Shown here: positions 21,719 through 31,098 of the stretch, one piece after another
Layout of the letters: each line of letters starts with the position of its first letter
Position numbering within the stretch: the first letter of the stretch is position 1
From: Rhodobacter sp.
GTDB taxonomy: Bacteria; Pseudomonadota; Alphaproteobacteria; Rhodobacterales; Rhodobacteraceae
Direction: 5' to 3'
Length of the DNA stretch: 64,000 nucleotides
Assembly (NCBI GenBank): GCA_020250175.1
Contig: JADCEN010000033.1
Location: forward strand, 1-64,000
Position numbers and translations under genes: made by a program
Notes under the pieces: model-generated
What the model saw: only the letters and a program-made list of their open reading frames with translations
Database searches by the model: none
Told to the model about the DNA's origin: nothing

Positions 21719-22327
21719 ATGACCGACGAAGAAGACCGCCACCGCGCCCGGATGACCGCCATCAAGGCCGCGCGCGACCGGATGATGGAAGAAAAGACCG
21801 GCGAGAAGGGCCTGATCATTGTTCACACCGGCCCCGGCAAGGGCAAATCCTCGTCAGGGTTCGGGATGATCCTGCGCTGCATCGGCCACGGCATGCCCTG
21901 CGCGGTCGTGCAGTTCATCAAGGGGGGCTGGTCCACCGGGGAACGCAGGCTGCTGGAAACCCGGTTCAGTGCCGAGTGCCGCCTGATTGTGGCCGGCGAG
22001 GGTTTCACCTGGGAAACCCGCGATCTTGCGCGCGACCGCGCGGCGGCGGCAGATGGCTGGGCGCAGGCCAGGGCGCTGATCCGCGATCCGGCGATCCGCT
22101 TTGTGCTGCTGGATGAAATCAACATCGCCCTGCGCTATGACTATCTGGACATCGCCGAGGTCGTGGCCTTTCTGCGCGACGAAAAGCCCCCCATGACCCA
22201 TGTCTGCCTGACCGGGCGCAACGCAAAGCCCGAACTGCTTGAACTGGCCGATCTTGTCACCGAAATGACGGCGGTAAAGCACCCGTTCAAGGCCGGGATC
22301 AAGGCCCAGGCGGGCGTGGAATTCTGA
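21719..22327 (+). CDS. cobO: Cob(I)yrinic acid a,c-diamide adenosyltransferase
   Basis: [53 protein letters not shown]. Confidence 0.92.
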   Translation: MTDEEDRHRARMTAIKAARDRMMEEKTGEKGLIIVHTGPGKGKSSSGFGMILRCIGHGMPCAVVQFIKGGWSTGERRLLETRFSAECRLIVAGEGFTWETRDLARDRAAAADGWAQARALIRDPAIRFVLLDEINIALRYDYLDIAEVVAFLRDEKPPMTHVCLTGRNAKPELLELADLVTEMTAVKHPFKAGIKAQAGVEF

Positions 22328-22427
22328 CCGTGTCCGCCCCGGCTGTACCGGCTTCTCTTCAGCCCATATCCCCCAGTCGGAGGCGGGATTTTTCGCAGAA
22401 AAATCGTGTCCCCGCGAAAGGCCAAAG

Positions 22428-23879
22428 ATGCGCGCGGTAATGATCCAGGGGGCGGGGTCCAATGTCGGCAAGTCGCTGCTGGTAGCCGGTCTTTGCCGGG
22501 CGCTGGTGCGGCGCGGGCTGGCGGTGCGCCCCTTCAAGCCGCAGAACATGTCCAACAATGCCGCCGTGACCGAAGACGGCGGCGAGATCGGCCGCGCCCA
22601 GGCCCTGCAGGCGCTGGCCTGCGGCGTGGCCCCGCAGACCGACATGAACCCTGTGCTGCTGAAGCCCGAATCAGAGACGGGATCGCAGATCATCGTCCAA
22701 GGTCGCCGCTGGGGCAGTGCGAAGGCGCGTGATTATGCCGCGATCAAGCCGCAGCTTCTGGCACCGGTGCTGGACAGTTTCCACCGCCTGGCCGCGCGTT
22801 GCGACATCGTGCTGGCCGAAGGGGCTGGCAGCCCGGCAGAGGTCAACCTGCGCGCCCATGACATCGCCAACATGGGTTTTGCCCGTGCAGCGGGGGTTCC
22901 GGTCGTGCTGGTGGGCGACATCGACCGGGGCGGGGTCATTGCGCAGATCGTGGGGACCCAAGGGGTACTTGACGCCGGGGATGCCGCGATGATCCGGGGC
23001 TTTGTGATCAACAAGTTCCGCGGCGATGTCCGCCTGTTCGACGATGGCTATGACCTTATTGCGCGGCGCACGGGCTGGCGCGGGCTGGGCGTGGTGCCGT
23101 GGTTCGCGGGCGCGCACCGCCTGCCTGCGGAAGACGCGCTGGACATTGCCGACACGCGGCACCGCGACGGGCAGAAGATTGTCTGCCTGCAATTCCCGCG
23201 CATCGCCAACTTCGATGACCTTGATCCCCTGGCGGCCGAGCCGGGCGTTGCCCTGACCATGCTGCGCATGGGCGAGGCGCTGCCGGGGGATGCCGATCTG
23301 GTGATCCTGCCCGGGTCAAAGGCGACGCGCGCCGACCTGGCCTTTCTGCGCGCGCAGGGCTGGGACCTCGACCTTTTGGCCCATCACCGGCGCGGCGGGC
23401 GCATCCTTGGGCTGTGCGGCGGTTATCAGATGCTGGGCCGCACGATTGCCGACCCGGACGGGCTTGAGGGGCCGCCCGGCACCACGCCCGGTCTTGGCCT
23501 GCTGGATATGGACACCACCATGGCCGCCGACAAGCGTCTGACCCGCGTGCAGGGCACCCATGCCGCGACCGGCTGCGCCATCTCGGGCTACGAGATTCAT
23601 CTGGGCCGCAGCGACGGACCGGCCCGCGCCCGCCCCTTTGCCCGCATCGGGGGCACGCAGGAAGGCGCGGTATCGGACGACGGGCGGGTGATGGGCACCT
23701 ATCTGCACGGGCTGTTTAGCGAAGACCGCTTTCGGGCCGCCTTTCTTGCGGGGCTGGGCCTTGCCCCGTCCGGGCTGGGCTATGCCGCTTCGGTGGAACG
23801 CACGCTGGATGAGCTGGCCGACCACCTGGAACAGCATGTCGATATCGACGCGCTTCTGGCGCTGTCCGCCCGCCCCTGA
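22428..23879 (+). CDS. cobQ: Cobyric acid synthase
   Basis: [47 protein letters not shown]...[10 protein letters not shown]. Confidence 0.93.
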   Translation: MRAVMIQGAGSNVGKSLLVAGLCRALVRRGLAVRPFKPQNMSNNAAVTEDGGEIGRAQALQALACGVAPQTDMNPVLLKPESETGSQIIVQGRRWGSAKARDYAAIKPQLLAPVLDSFHRLAARCDIVLAEGAGSPAEVNLRAHDIANMGFARAAGVPVVLVGDIDRGGVIAQIVGTQGVLDAGDAAMIRGFVINKFRGDVRLFDDGYDLIARRTGWRGLGVVPWFAGAHRLPAEDALDIADTRHRDGQKIVCLQFPRIANFDDLDPLAAEPGVALTMLRMGEALPGDADLVILPGSKATRADLAFLRAQGWDLDLLAHHRRGGRILGLCGGYQMLGRTIADPDGLEGPPGTTPGLGLLDMDTTMAADKRLTRVQGTHAATGCAISGYEIHLGRSDGPARARPFARIGGTQEGAVSDDGRVMGTYLHGLFSEDRFRAAFLAGLGLAPSGLGYAASVERTLDELADHLEQHVDIDALLALSARP

Positions 23880-24230
23880 TCCAGCCCGGGCAGGAAAGTC
23901 GCATGTGAAGACCGGAATGATGCGACGTTCGGGAACGAAAAGGCGCAAGGATAGGGCGCGCCGGGCAAGGCGTTCGGCAAAGGCTGCGCCGGAAACCGCA
24001 GGGCCAATGGCCCGGAAAACCCTGCCCTGCTGCGAAAGCCGGCCCTGAACCGGCCTTGACGTGCCGGACCGATCATTCCGGTCTGCCGAAGAGGCAGCCG
24101 CGCGGGATGGTCCGACTTTTCCGCAAGACCCATCCTCGACCGGTTGTGATCATCCCGGCCCGCCTGTGGCTGCCGCTTGCCTTGAGGGCCCGGTCGGCTA
24201 AACCGGTGCGGACAGAGCGGAGACGCAGCG

Positions 24231-24884
24231 ATGAGCACAAAGACAGACCGTTGGCCGCTTGACCCCATAAACCGGCAGTCCGAGGTGATGTTCGGCCTGC
24301 TGATGACGCTGACTTTCACCGGAACGATAAGCGTGGCGCTGGGGGAAGGTGCCACGGTGCGGGACATTCTGACGGCAGCGCTGGGCTGCAACATCGCCTG
24401 GGGCATCGTGGATGCTGCGGTCTACCTGCTGACCACCGCGACCGAACGTGCGCGAAGCCGCGCGCAGGCGCTGGCGATCCGCACCGCCCCGGACCCCGAG
24501 GCAAGGGCGCAGCTGCGCGCGCTTTTGCCCGGACAGTCGGGCGCGGTGATGAGCGATGCGCAGGCGGGGACGATTCTGGCCTGGATGCGGGACAACCCGC
24601 CCGATCGGGACACGGGGCCGGTGCTGCGGCACGCGGATTTCCGGGCAGCCTTTCAGGTGTTCCTGCTGGTGACATCTGCCACCTTTCCCCCGGTCCTGCC
24701 GTTTGTTCTGGTCGAATCGGTTCCTCTGGCGATGCGGCTGTCAAACGCGGTTGCGCTGGGTATGCTGATTGGCATCGGCTGGCGGCTGGATCAGCAGATG
24801 CAGGGTGAGCGGCCCTTGATGCGCTGGCTTGTTCCGCTGACGGGGGCAGCGCTGGTGGCCGTGACGGTGGCACTGGGGGGGTAG
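24231..24884 (+). CDS. VIT/CCC1-like integral membrane protein
   Basis: MFGLLMTLTFTGTISVALGEGATVRDILTAALGCNIAWGIVDAAVYLL.. with multiple C-terminal TM segments. Confidence 0.55.
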   Translation: MSTKTDRWPLDPINRQSEVMFGLLMTLTFTGTISVALGEGATVRDILTAALGCNIAWGIVDAAVYLLTTATERARSRAQALAIRTAPDPEARAQLRALLPGQSGAVMSDAQAGTILAWMRDNPPDRDTGPVLRHADFRAAFQVFLLVTSATFPPVLPFVLVESVPLAMRLSNAVALGMLIGIGWRLDQQMQGERPLMRWLVPLTGAALVAVTVALGG

Positions 24885-24889
24885 GGGCC

Positions 24890-25819
24890 ATGGATATTCC
24901 GGTCATCGGTGCGGGGTCTGTCGGGCGGCGGCACCACGAAAACCTGTGCAGGCTGGGCGTGCGCAGCGATCTGCTGTCCTGGCGCGGATTTGATGCTGCA
25001 GCGTTCCGCGCACGACGGGCCGATGCCGTGGTGATCGCCACCGCCACGCCGATCCGGCTGCAACTGGTGCATCTGTGCCGGGAACTTGGCCTGCCGTTCT
25101 ACATCGAAAAGCCGCTGGCACCGGATGTTGTCACTGTGGACCGGATTCTCGGGGCGGCCGGCCCTTTGGCACCGCGCTCGATGGTGGGGTTCATGATGCG
25201 CTACCATCCGGCCTTTCGCGCGCTGGCGCAGCGCGATCTGTCGTCCGTTTACGACGCCTCTTTCGGCATCGGCCATGATGTGCGGCACTGGCGCAGCAAC
25301 TGGAGTTTCGCCGCAAGCTACGCCGCGCAGCCGCAGGGCGGCGGCGTGCTTTTGGATCTGTGCCACGAGCTGGACATGGCCTGCACGCTGTTGCCCGGCC
25401 TCGGCGTGCAGGAGGTGACCAGTCTGGGTCACGCCGCCTTTCCGGGTGTGGATTTTGCCACCCGCATCGCGCTGGCCGGTCCGGGGCAGCTTGGCGCGGT
25501 GGCGATGGATTACCTGTCGCCGGTCAGCTTCCGCCGGATCGTGCTGCGCGGGACGGGACTCGTCGCGGACTTTGATCTGATTGCGGGGCGCTACCTGCTG
25601 CAGGACGGGCAGGGGGTGCAGGATTTGTCTTTTCCCTTCGAACGCAACGAGATGTTCCTTGCCGCGATGCGCGATTTTCTGCATCTGGTGGCGGGGCGAC
25701 CGGTGTCGGATGTCGAGCATCTGCCACGGCTTGACCTTGCGGCGGGCACCTGCCGCACCATCGCCCGCGCCTGGGGCGCGCGGCGGTTCACAGGGCAGAT
25801 CGAAGGGGATTACAGATGA
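24890..25819 (+). CDS. Gfo/Idh/MocA family oxidoreductase
   Basis: PVIGAGSVGRRHHENLCRLG...YIEKPLAPD, NAD-binding fold and EKP motif. Confidence 0.85.
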   Translation: MDIPVIGAGSVGRRHHENLCRLGVRSDLLSWRGFDAAAFRARRADAVVIATATPIRLQLVHLCRELGLPFYIEKPLAPDVVTVDRILGAAGPLAPRSMVGFMMRYHPAFRALAQRDLSSVYDASFGIGHDVRHWRSNWSFAASYAAQPQGGGVLLDLCHELDMACTLLPGLGVQEVTSLGHAAFPGVDFATRIALAGPGQLGAVAMDYLSPVSFRRIVLRGTGLVADFDLIAGRYLLQDGQGVQDLSFPFERNEMFLAAMRDFLHLVAGRPVSDVEHLPRLDLAAGTCRTIARAWGARRFTGQIEGDYR

Positions 25820-26523
25820 TCATCGGCCATATCGGGGCACGGAAGGGGTCAAGGGGGATTCCCGGCAAGAACCTGCGGCCTGTCTGTGGCAAGCCGCTGA
25901 TCGACTGGTCGCTGGACCAGTTGTTTGCCAGCCCGATGATCGACGCCGTCGTGGTGTCGACCGATGACGAGGCGCTCTATTCCCGTGCGCTGGCGCGCGG
26001 TACGCTGCCCATCGGGCTGCGCCCGGCGCATCTGGCCACCGATACGGCGGGCAAATGGGGGGTCTGGCAACATGCCCTTGCGGCGGCCGAACAGATCACC
26101 GGCCCAGCCACGGCCTTTCTGGACCTGGACTGCACATCGCCGCTGCGCCTGCCCGAGGATATCGAGAACGCGCTGATCCTGTTCGCCGAAGCGCGGCCCG
26201 ACATGGTGATGTCCTGCTGCGAGGCGCGCAAGAACCCCTATTTCAACTTGGTGGAACCCGATGCCACCGGTGCCTTGCATGTGTCCAAGCCGCTGCCGGG
26301 CGGCGTCGTGGCCCGCCAGCAGGCCCCGGTGGTCTATGAACATGCGGCCTCGACCTATGTGGTTTCGCCCGACTATCTGCGGCGGTCCGCCGGGCTGTGG
26401 GGCGGGCGGGTGATTCCCTATCTGATGCCGCCCGAACGCTGCGTCGACATCGACAGCCCCTTTGATCTTGTCCTGGTTGAATTTCTGCTGCGGCAACGGC
26501 TGGAGGAGCAGGCGCATGGCTGA
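25816..26523 (+). CDS. Acylneuraminate cytidylyltransferase-like (CMP-ulosonic acid synthetase)
   Basis: MIIGHIGARKGSRGIPGKNLRPVCGKPLIDWSLDQLFASPMIDAVVVSTDDE, NeuA/PtmB-like nucleotide-binding motif. Confidence 0.85.
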   Translation: MIIGHIGARKGSRGIPGKNLRPVCGKPLIDWSLDQLFASPMIDAVVVSTDDEALYSRALARGTLPIGLRPAHLATDTAGKWGVWQHALAAAEQITGPATAFLDLDCTSPLRLPEDIENALILFAEARPDMVMSCCEARKNPYFNLVEPDATGALHVSKPLPGGVVARQQAPVVYEHAASTYVVSPDYLRRSAGLWGGRVIPYLMPPERCVDIDSPFDLVLVEFLLRQRLEEQAHG

Positions 26524-27307
26524 CCAGCTGGCGGGACGCACCGTCTTCATCACCGGATCGGGCGGCGTTCTGGGCTCTGCCTATGTGCGGCGCATGCTGG
26601 CCGAAGGCGCGCGGGTGATCGCGTCGGACCTGGCCGGGAACCGGGCCGATGCCCTGACCGCCGCACATGGGGCCAACCCGAACTTCCGCTTCTATCCACT
26701 TGACGTATCAGAGGAATCGCAGGTCGAGGCCATTTTCGCGCGCATCCTCGGCGATGGCTGGCAGCCCAATGTCGTGCTGAACAATGCCGCCATTACCGGG
26801 GAATTGCTGATGGGCGCGGGCAAGCCCTTTCCCGATTTCGCCAACACCACGGTCAGCGACTGGGAGCGGACCTTGCGCACCAACCTGACCGGTGCCTTCA
26901 TGATCGCCCGCCAGATGGACCGCGACATTGTCGGGCGCTGGCCTGCCACGCTGATCAATGTGGCCTCGATGTATGCGCTGAACGGCCCGCACCATCAGAT
27001 TTACGAGGGGATGCCGTTCAGATCCTTCTCTGCCTATTCCACCACCAAGGCGGGCATCCACGGGCTGACGCTGTGGCTGGCGGGGTATTGGGCCAGGCGG
27101 CAGGCCACCGTGAACACCATCGCGCCGGGGGCGGTGTTCAACGGCCATTCCGACGAATTCCAGCGCCGGGTCGGCGCGCTGATCATGGCCGGCCGGATGG
27201 CGCAACCTGATGAGATTGCCGATGCCATGCTGTTCCTGTGTTCCGCGCAAGCCGGATACATGACGGGCCAGTTGATCAACGTCGATGGCGGCTTCAGCGG
27301 CTGGTAA
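26516..27307 (+). CDS. SDR family oxidoreductase
   Basis: GRTVFITGSGGVLGSAYVRRMLAEGARVIASDL...YSTTKAGIHGLTLWLAGYWA..NTIAPGAV. Confidence 0.88.
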   Translation: MADQLAGRTVFITGSGGVLGSAYVRRMLAEGARVIASDLAGNRADALTAAHGANPNFRFYPLDVSEESQVEAIFARILGDGWQPNVVLNNAAITGELLMGAGKPFPDFANTTVSDWERTLRTNLTGAFMIARQMDRDIVGRWPATLINVASMYALNGPHHQIYEGMPFRSFSAYSTTKAGIHGLTLWLAGYWARRQATVNTIAPGAVFNGHSDEFQRRVGALIMAGRMAQPDEIADAMLFLCSAQAGYMTGQLINVDGGFSGW

Positions 27308-28634
27308 GCCGGCGGTCCAGTGCCGCAAGCGTCTTTGTCACTGCACCCGAATGCAGTGCAAAGAAGGTGGCGATCCGGTCGGCTGGCGGGTCTGGCGGGT
27401 GATCGGGTGCAAGGGCGGCCCGCAGCGCTTCCGCGTCCTTCAGCAGGGTCAGCACGCCTGCTGCCAGCGCCTCCATCGCAGGATATTCGATGGTGTGGAT
27501 GTCCGGCCCGGTCATCACCGGCTTGCCCAGGGACAGGGCTTCGGAAATGTTGTGCGATCCCCCCGGGGTAAAGCCGCCGCCCACCACCACCCGGTCGGAC
27601 ATTGCCAGATAGGCGTACATTTCGCCCAGCGAATCGCCCAGCAGCACATCGACCGGTCCGGGCGGCGTTCCGACCGGTGCCAGGCCTGCATCAAAACCGT
27701 CTGACCGCCGCAGGGTGGCCAGCCCCGCCTGTGCCAGCAGCCGCGCCACCGCGCCAAAACGCTCCGGCGCGCGCGGGATGTAGATAAAGAGCGGCGGCAT
27801 CAGGCCCGCCGCCGCATGGGCCGCCCGTGCCGCGCCGATGGCTGTGATGAACAGGGCGTCCTCCCCCTCGACAACGCTGGCCAGCGCCACCACCGGGCGG
27901 GTCGCGGCACCCAGCCAGGCCCGCGCGCGCCGGCCCGCCTGAAGCTGGGCGTCGGGGATCGGCTGATCAAAGCGCAGCTCGCCCGTCACTTCGATGTTTT
28001 TAACCCCCACCCCGGCAAAGCGCGCCGCCTGCAGATCGGATTTCACGAAGGCCCCGGCAAAGCCCGTCATCAATTCTGCCCGGATGGGTGCGCGCGCGCG
28101 GTCCCGCTCCAGGCTTTTCAGCGGATATTGCGCGTTGCACATGAACAGCGGCACGCCCTGCCGGTGCGCCGAGGCGATCATGCGCGGCCAGATCTCGATT
28201 TCCATCACCAGCCCGCAGACCGGGCGGAAGGCGCGGAAGAACCGGCGGTAAACCCAGTCATATTCCAGCGGCACCCAGACCGGGCACAGCCGGCCGGCGG
28301 CGATGTCGCCTGCGAACACCGCCAGCGCCTCGCGCCGGCCCGCCGGGGTGAAATGCGTGGTGACGACACGGTCGCCCCGGTCCAGCAGTGCCCGGATCAG
28401 CGGCACGGCAGAGCGCAGCTCGCCCAAGGACACCGCGTGCACCCAGACGGATCGGGGCAGGGCGCCGGTATAGACCCCGAAGCGTTCACCCAGATGCCGC
28501 GCATAAAGCCGGTCGCGCCGCCCCCGCCACCACAGATAGGCCAGCACCAGCGGCAGGGCGACCGCCCAAAGCAGCGCATAGCCAAGCAGGAACAGCCGCA
28601 CCCGGCGCGCCGGAAAAGGGCGGGGGCCGTTCAT
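27294..28634 (-). CDS. 3-deoxy-D-manno-octulosonic acid transferase-like glycosyltransferase (GT30), copy 1
   Basis: VWVHAVSLGELRSAVPLIRALLDRGDRVVTTHFTPAGRR..VMEIEIWPRMI...VVGGGFTPGGSHNISEAL. Confidence 0.85.
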   Translation of the reverse strand: MNGPRPFPARRVRLFLLGYALLWAVALPLVLAYLWWRGRRDRLYARHLGERFGVYTGALPRSVWVHAVSLGELRSAVPLIRALLDRGDRVVTTHFTPAGRREALAVFAGDIAAGRLCPVWVPLEYDWVYRRFFRAFRPVCGLVMEIEIWPRMIASAHRQGVPLFMCNAQYPLKSLERDRARAPIRAELMTGFAGAFVKSDLQAARFAGVGVKNIEVTGELRFDQPIPDAQLQAGRRARAWLGAATRPVVALASVVEGEDALFITAIGAARAAHAAAGLMPPLFIYIPRAPERFGAVARLLAQAGLATLRRSDGFDAGLAPVGTPPGPVDVLLGDSLGEMYAYLAMSDRVVVGGGFTPGGSHNISEALSLGKPVMTGPDIHTIEYPAMEALAAGVLTLLKDAEALRAALAPDHPPDPPADRIATFFALHSGAVTKTLAALDRRLTSR

Positions 28635-29902
28635 GCCCGCAGCAGCGCCAGCAGACGGTCGCGCAGGTCAGAGATGCCCTGGCGCGACCGGGTCTGTACG
28701 GTTCGCGCGCGTGCCGCCATGCCCTTCAGCCCGGGTTCTGCCAGCGCGGCACTGAGGGCCCCGGCAGACGAGATGTCGCGTGCCGCATCGGCCAGCGCCA
28801 GGGCGGCATAATCATCGCCGAAATTCGCCGTCCTTGGTCCGTGCAGAATGGCCGACCCCAGGCTGGCCGCTTCCCAGGGGTTGTGTCCGCCCGTATCGCC
28901 GAATGATCCGCCGATGACCGAGACGGGGCACAGCCGGTACCACAGGCCCATTTCCCCGAAGCTGTCGGCAATCCACACGGCATCCGCCGGGCCGGGCACC
29001 GCCCCGTCGGACCGCAGGACGGACCGCAGGCCAAGCCGGGCGCACTGCGCCGAAATCTCATCCCGGCGATCCGGCAGGCGCGGGGCCAGGACAAGCAGCG
29101 ACGCCGGGTCTTGCGCAAACCGCTGCGCCTGCGCGGCCAGCACCACCGCCTCGTCCGCCGGGTGGGTGGACGCGGCGCACCACAGGCGGCGCCCGGCCAG
29201 CGCCACCGCCAGCCGCCTGCGGTCCGGGCTGTCCGCCAGCGGGGCGCAGGCAGCCTTGAGCGACCCCATGACCTCGACCCCGGCATCGGGGGCAAGCCGC
29301 CTCAGGTTCCGCGCCGTCGCCGCATCCTGCGCCGCCAGCAGCGCAAAACGCGCATAAAGATCGCCATAGAACCGGCCCGCCCTGCGGCGCGAGGCCAGGG
29401 CGCGGTCGTTCATGCGCGCATTGATCATCGCCAGCGGAATGCCCCGTGAATGGCTTGCCACCACGCAGCGCGGCCACAGGTCCTGTTCCGCCCAGACCGA
29501 CAGGTCGGGTCGCCAATGGTCCAGGAACCGCGCCACAAAGCGGCCCGCATCCAGCGGCAGATACTGATGCACGGTGCGCGGCGGGCGGTTGCGGTCAAAC
29601 ACCTCGCCCGAGGCGCGGGCCGAGGATGTGACCAGAAAGTTCAGATCGGGCCGCGTGGCATGCATTTCTTCGATCAGGCCGCGCAGCGCCAGCACTTCGC
29701 CCAGCCCCACGGCATGCATCCACACCAGCGGGCCATCGGGACGGGGACACGAGGCTTCGCCCAGCTTTTCGCGCCAGCGGTCGGGGTGTTCCTTGCCCCG
29801 CGCCAGCCGGTTGCGCAGGTGGCGCTCTGCCAGCGGGGCGGACCATGCCGTTGCCGCCAGATAGGCGCAAAGCAGCGCGCCTGTCGGGGCCCGGTCAGCC
29901 AA
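28631..29902 (-). CDS. 3-deoxy-D-manno-octulosonic acid transferase-like glycosyltransferase (GT30), divergent copy 2
   Basis: VWMHAVGLGEVLALRGLIEEMH...WAEQDLWPRCVVASHSRGIPLAMINARM...VIGGSFGDTGGHNPWEAASLG. Confidence 0.8.
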   Translation of the reverse strand: MADRAPTGALLCAYLAATAWSAPLAERHLRNRLARGKEHPDRWREKLGEASCPRPDGPLVWMHAVGLGEVLALRGLIEEMHATRPDLNFLVTSSARASGEVFDRNRPPRTVHQYLPLDAGRFVARFLDHWRPDLSVWAEQDLWPRCVVASHSRGIPLAMINARMNDRALASRRRAGRFYGDLYARFALLAAQDAATARNLRRLAPDAGVEVMGSLKAACAPLADSPDRRRLAVALAGRRLWCAASTHPADEAVVLAAQAQRFAQDPASLLVLAPRLPDRRDEISAQCARLGLRSVLRSDGAVPGPADAVWIADSFGEMGLWYRLCPVSVIGGSFGDTGGHNPWEAASLGSAILHGPRTANFGDDYAALALADAARDISSAGALSAALAEPGLKGMAARARTVQTRSRQGISDLRDRLLALLRA

Positions 29903-31016
29903 GATCGGAAAACCGCTTTTGCAGGCCGCGCGCCCAGAAGGCCGGGTCGCGCAGCACGGCTACAAACCGGTCCGCTGCACGCCCTTCGCCAAAGGCGGTG
30001 TGGCGGCCATGCGCGCGGCCCCACTGGTCGCGCAGAAAGGCGTCAATCGCCGGCCGGTCCCCGGCGGCTGCGGTGAACAGGGACGGGGCCGTGGCGCGGT
30101 TTGTCTGCCGCGTGCCGATATCCAGCGACGGCAGGCCCAGGAAGGGGGCCTCGCGCACGCCGGCACTGGAATTGCCCACCATGACGGCGGCGCTCTTCAT
30201 CAGTTCCGAGAAATGCGAAAAGCGCATCGACGGGATCAGGCGGAAGCGGGTTTGCGGCAGCGCCTCGATGACGCGGAAAATGGCATCGGACCCCGGATCA
30301 TTGTTCGGTGCAATCACCACGAAGTTGCGCCCCGACGCGGCCAGCGCATCGAACAGCGCCTGTGCCTGAAAGCCCATCGTCCCGGCTTCCGATGTCACCG
30401 GATGGAAGATGCAGATGCCGAAATCATCGAACGCAATGCCATAGTGCGCCTTTACCTCGGCAATGTCCACACCCGACGGCAGCGAATGAAAGTCCAGCTC
30501 GGGCGATCCGATGACATGGACCGAGTCCTTCGGTTCGCCCAGCGCCATCACACGGTTTGCCGCCCCGGCCGAACTTACGAAGTGATGCGTGGCCAGCTTG
30601 GAATTGCAGTGCCGGAACAACTCGTCGATCGTGCCCGAAACCTCGCCGCCCTCGACATGGGCAGAGCGCATGTAATTGGTGGCACAGACCAGCGCGCAGG
30701 CCAGCGCCTCGATCCGGTCGCCATGCACCACCGCAAGGTCGGGGCGATGTTCGGTCAGGAAATCGGAAAACCCCATGACGGTCTTGGCCAGGATCATATC
30801 CTGCGGGTCGCCCTCGCGCTGGTTCTGGAATTCGAAGATATCCGCGCCGGCGAAGCGGCCCACCTCCAGCTTGGTGCGCCCATAGCGGTCCATCAGGTGC
30901 ATGCCGGTGACAAAGAAGGACACCGCCATGCCCGCGTCGCGGACGGCGGCCGCAAGCGGTTCCAGCTTGCCGAAATCCGCCCGTGTGCCGGTGACGAAAA
31001 GAATGCGTCTGGTCAT
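29895..31016 (-). CDS. UDP-N-acetylglucosamine 2-epimerase (hydrolyzing), NeuC/LegG-like
   Basis: MTRRILFVTGTRADFGKLEPLAAAV...VVHGDRIEALACALVCATNYMRSAHVEGGEVSGTIDE. Confidence 0.88.
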   Translation of the reverse strand: MTRRILFVTGTRADFGKLEPLAAAVRDAGMAVSFFVTGMHLMDRYGRTKLEVGRFAGADIFEFQNQREGDPQDMILAKTVMGFSDFLTEHRPDLAVVHGDRIEALACALVCATNYMRSAHVEGGEVSGTIDELFRHCNSKLATHHFVSSAGAANRVMALGEPKDSVHVIGSPELDFHSLPSGVDIAEVKAHYGIAFDDFGICIFHPVTSEAGTMGFQAQALFDALAASGRNFVVIAPNNDPGSDAIFRVIEALPQTRFRLIPSMRFSHFSELMKSAAVMVGNSSAGVREAPFLGLPSLDIGTRQTNRATAPSLFTAAAGDRPAIDAFLRDQWGRAHGRHTAFGEGRAADRFVAVLRDPAFWARGLQKRFSDLG

Positions 31017-31098
31017 CTGGCCTGCGTTTCATTTTGCGCAAAGACTAGTCGTTGCCCGTGGCCTGCCGCAAGCGATTGCGCCGGGGGCAGGCCGCCAT

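Noticed and set aside
24316-25047. 243-aa - strand frame antisense to the VIT-like gene
   Set aside because: Low-complexity P/S/A/R-rich composition, no start-context support, fully antisense to a credible CDS.
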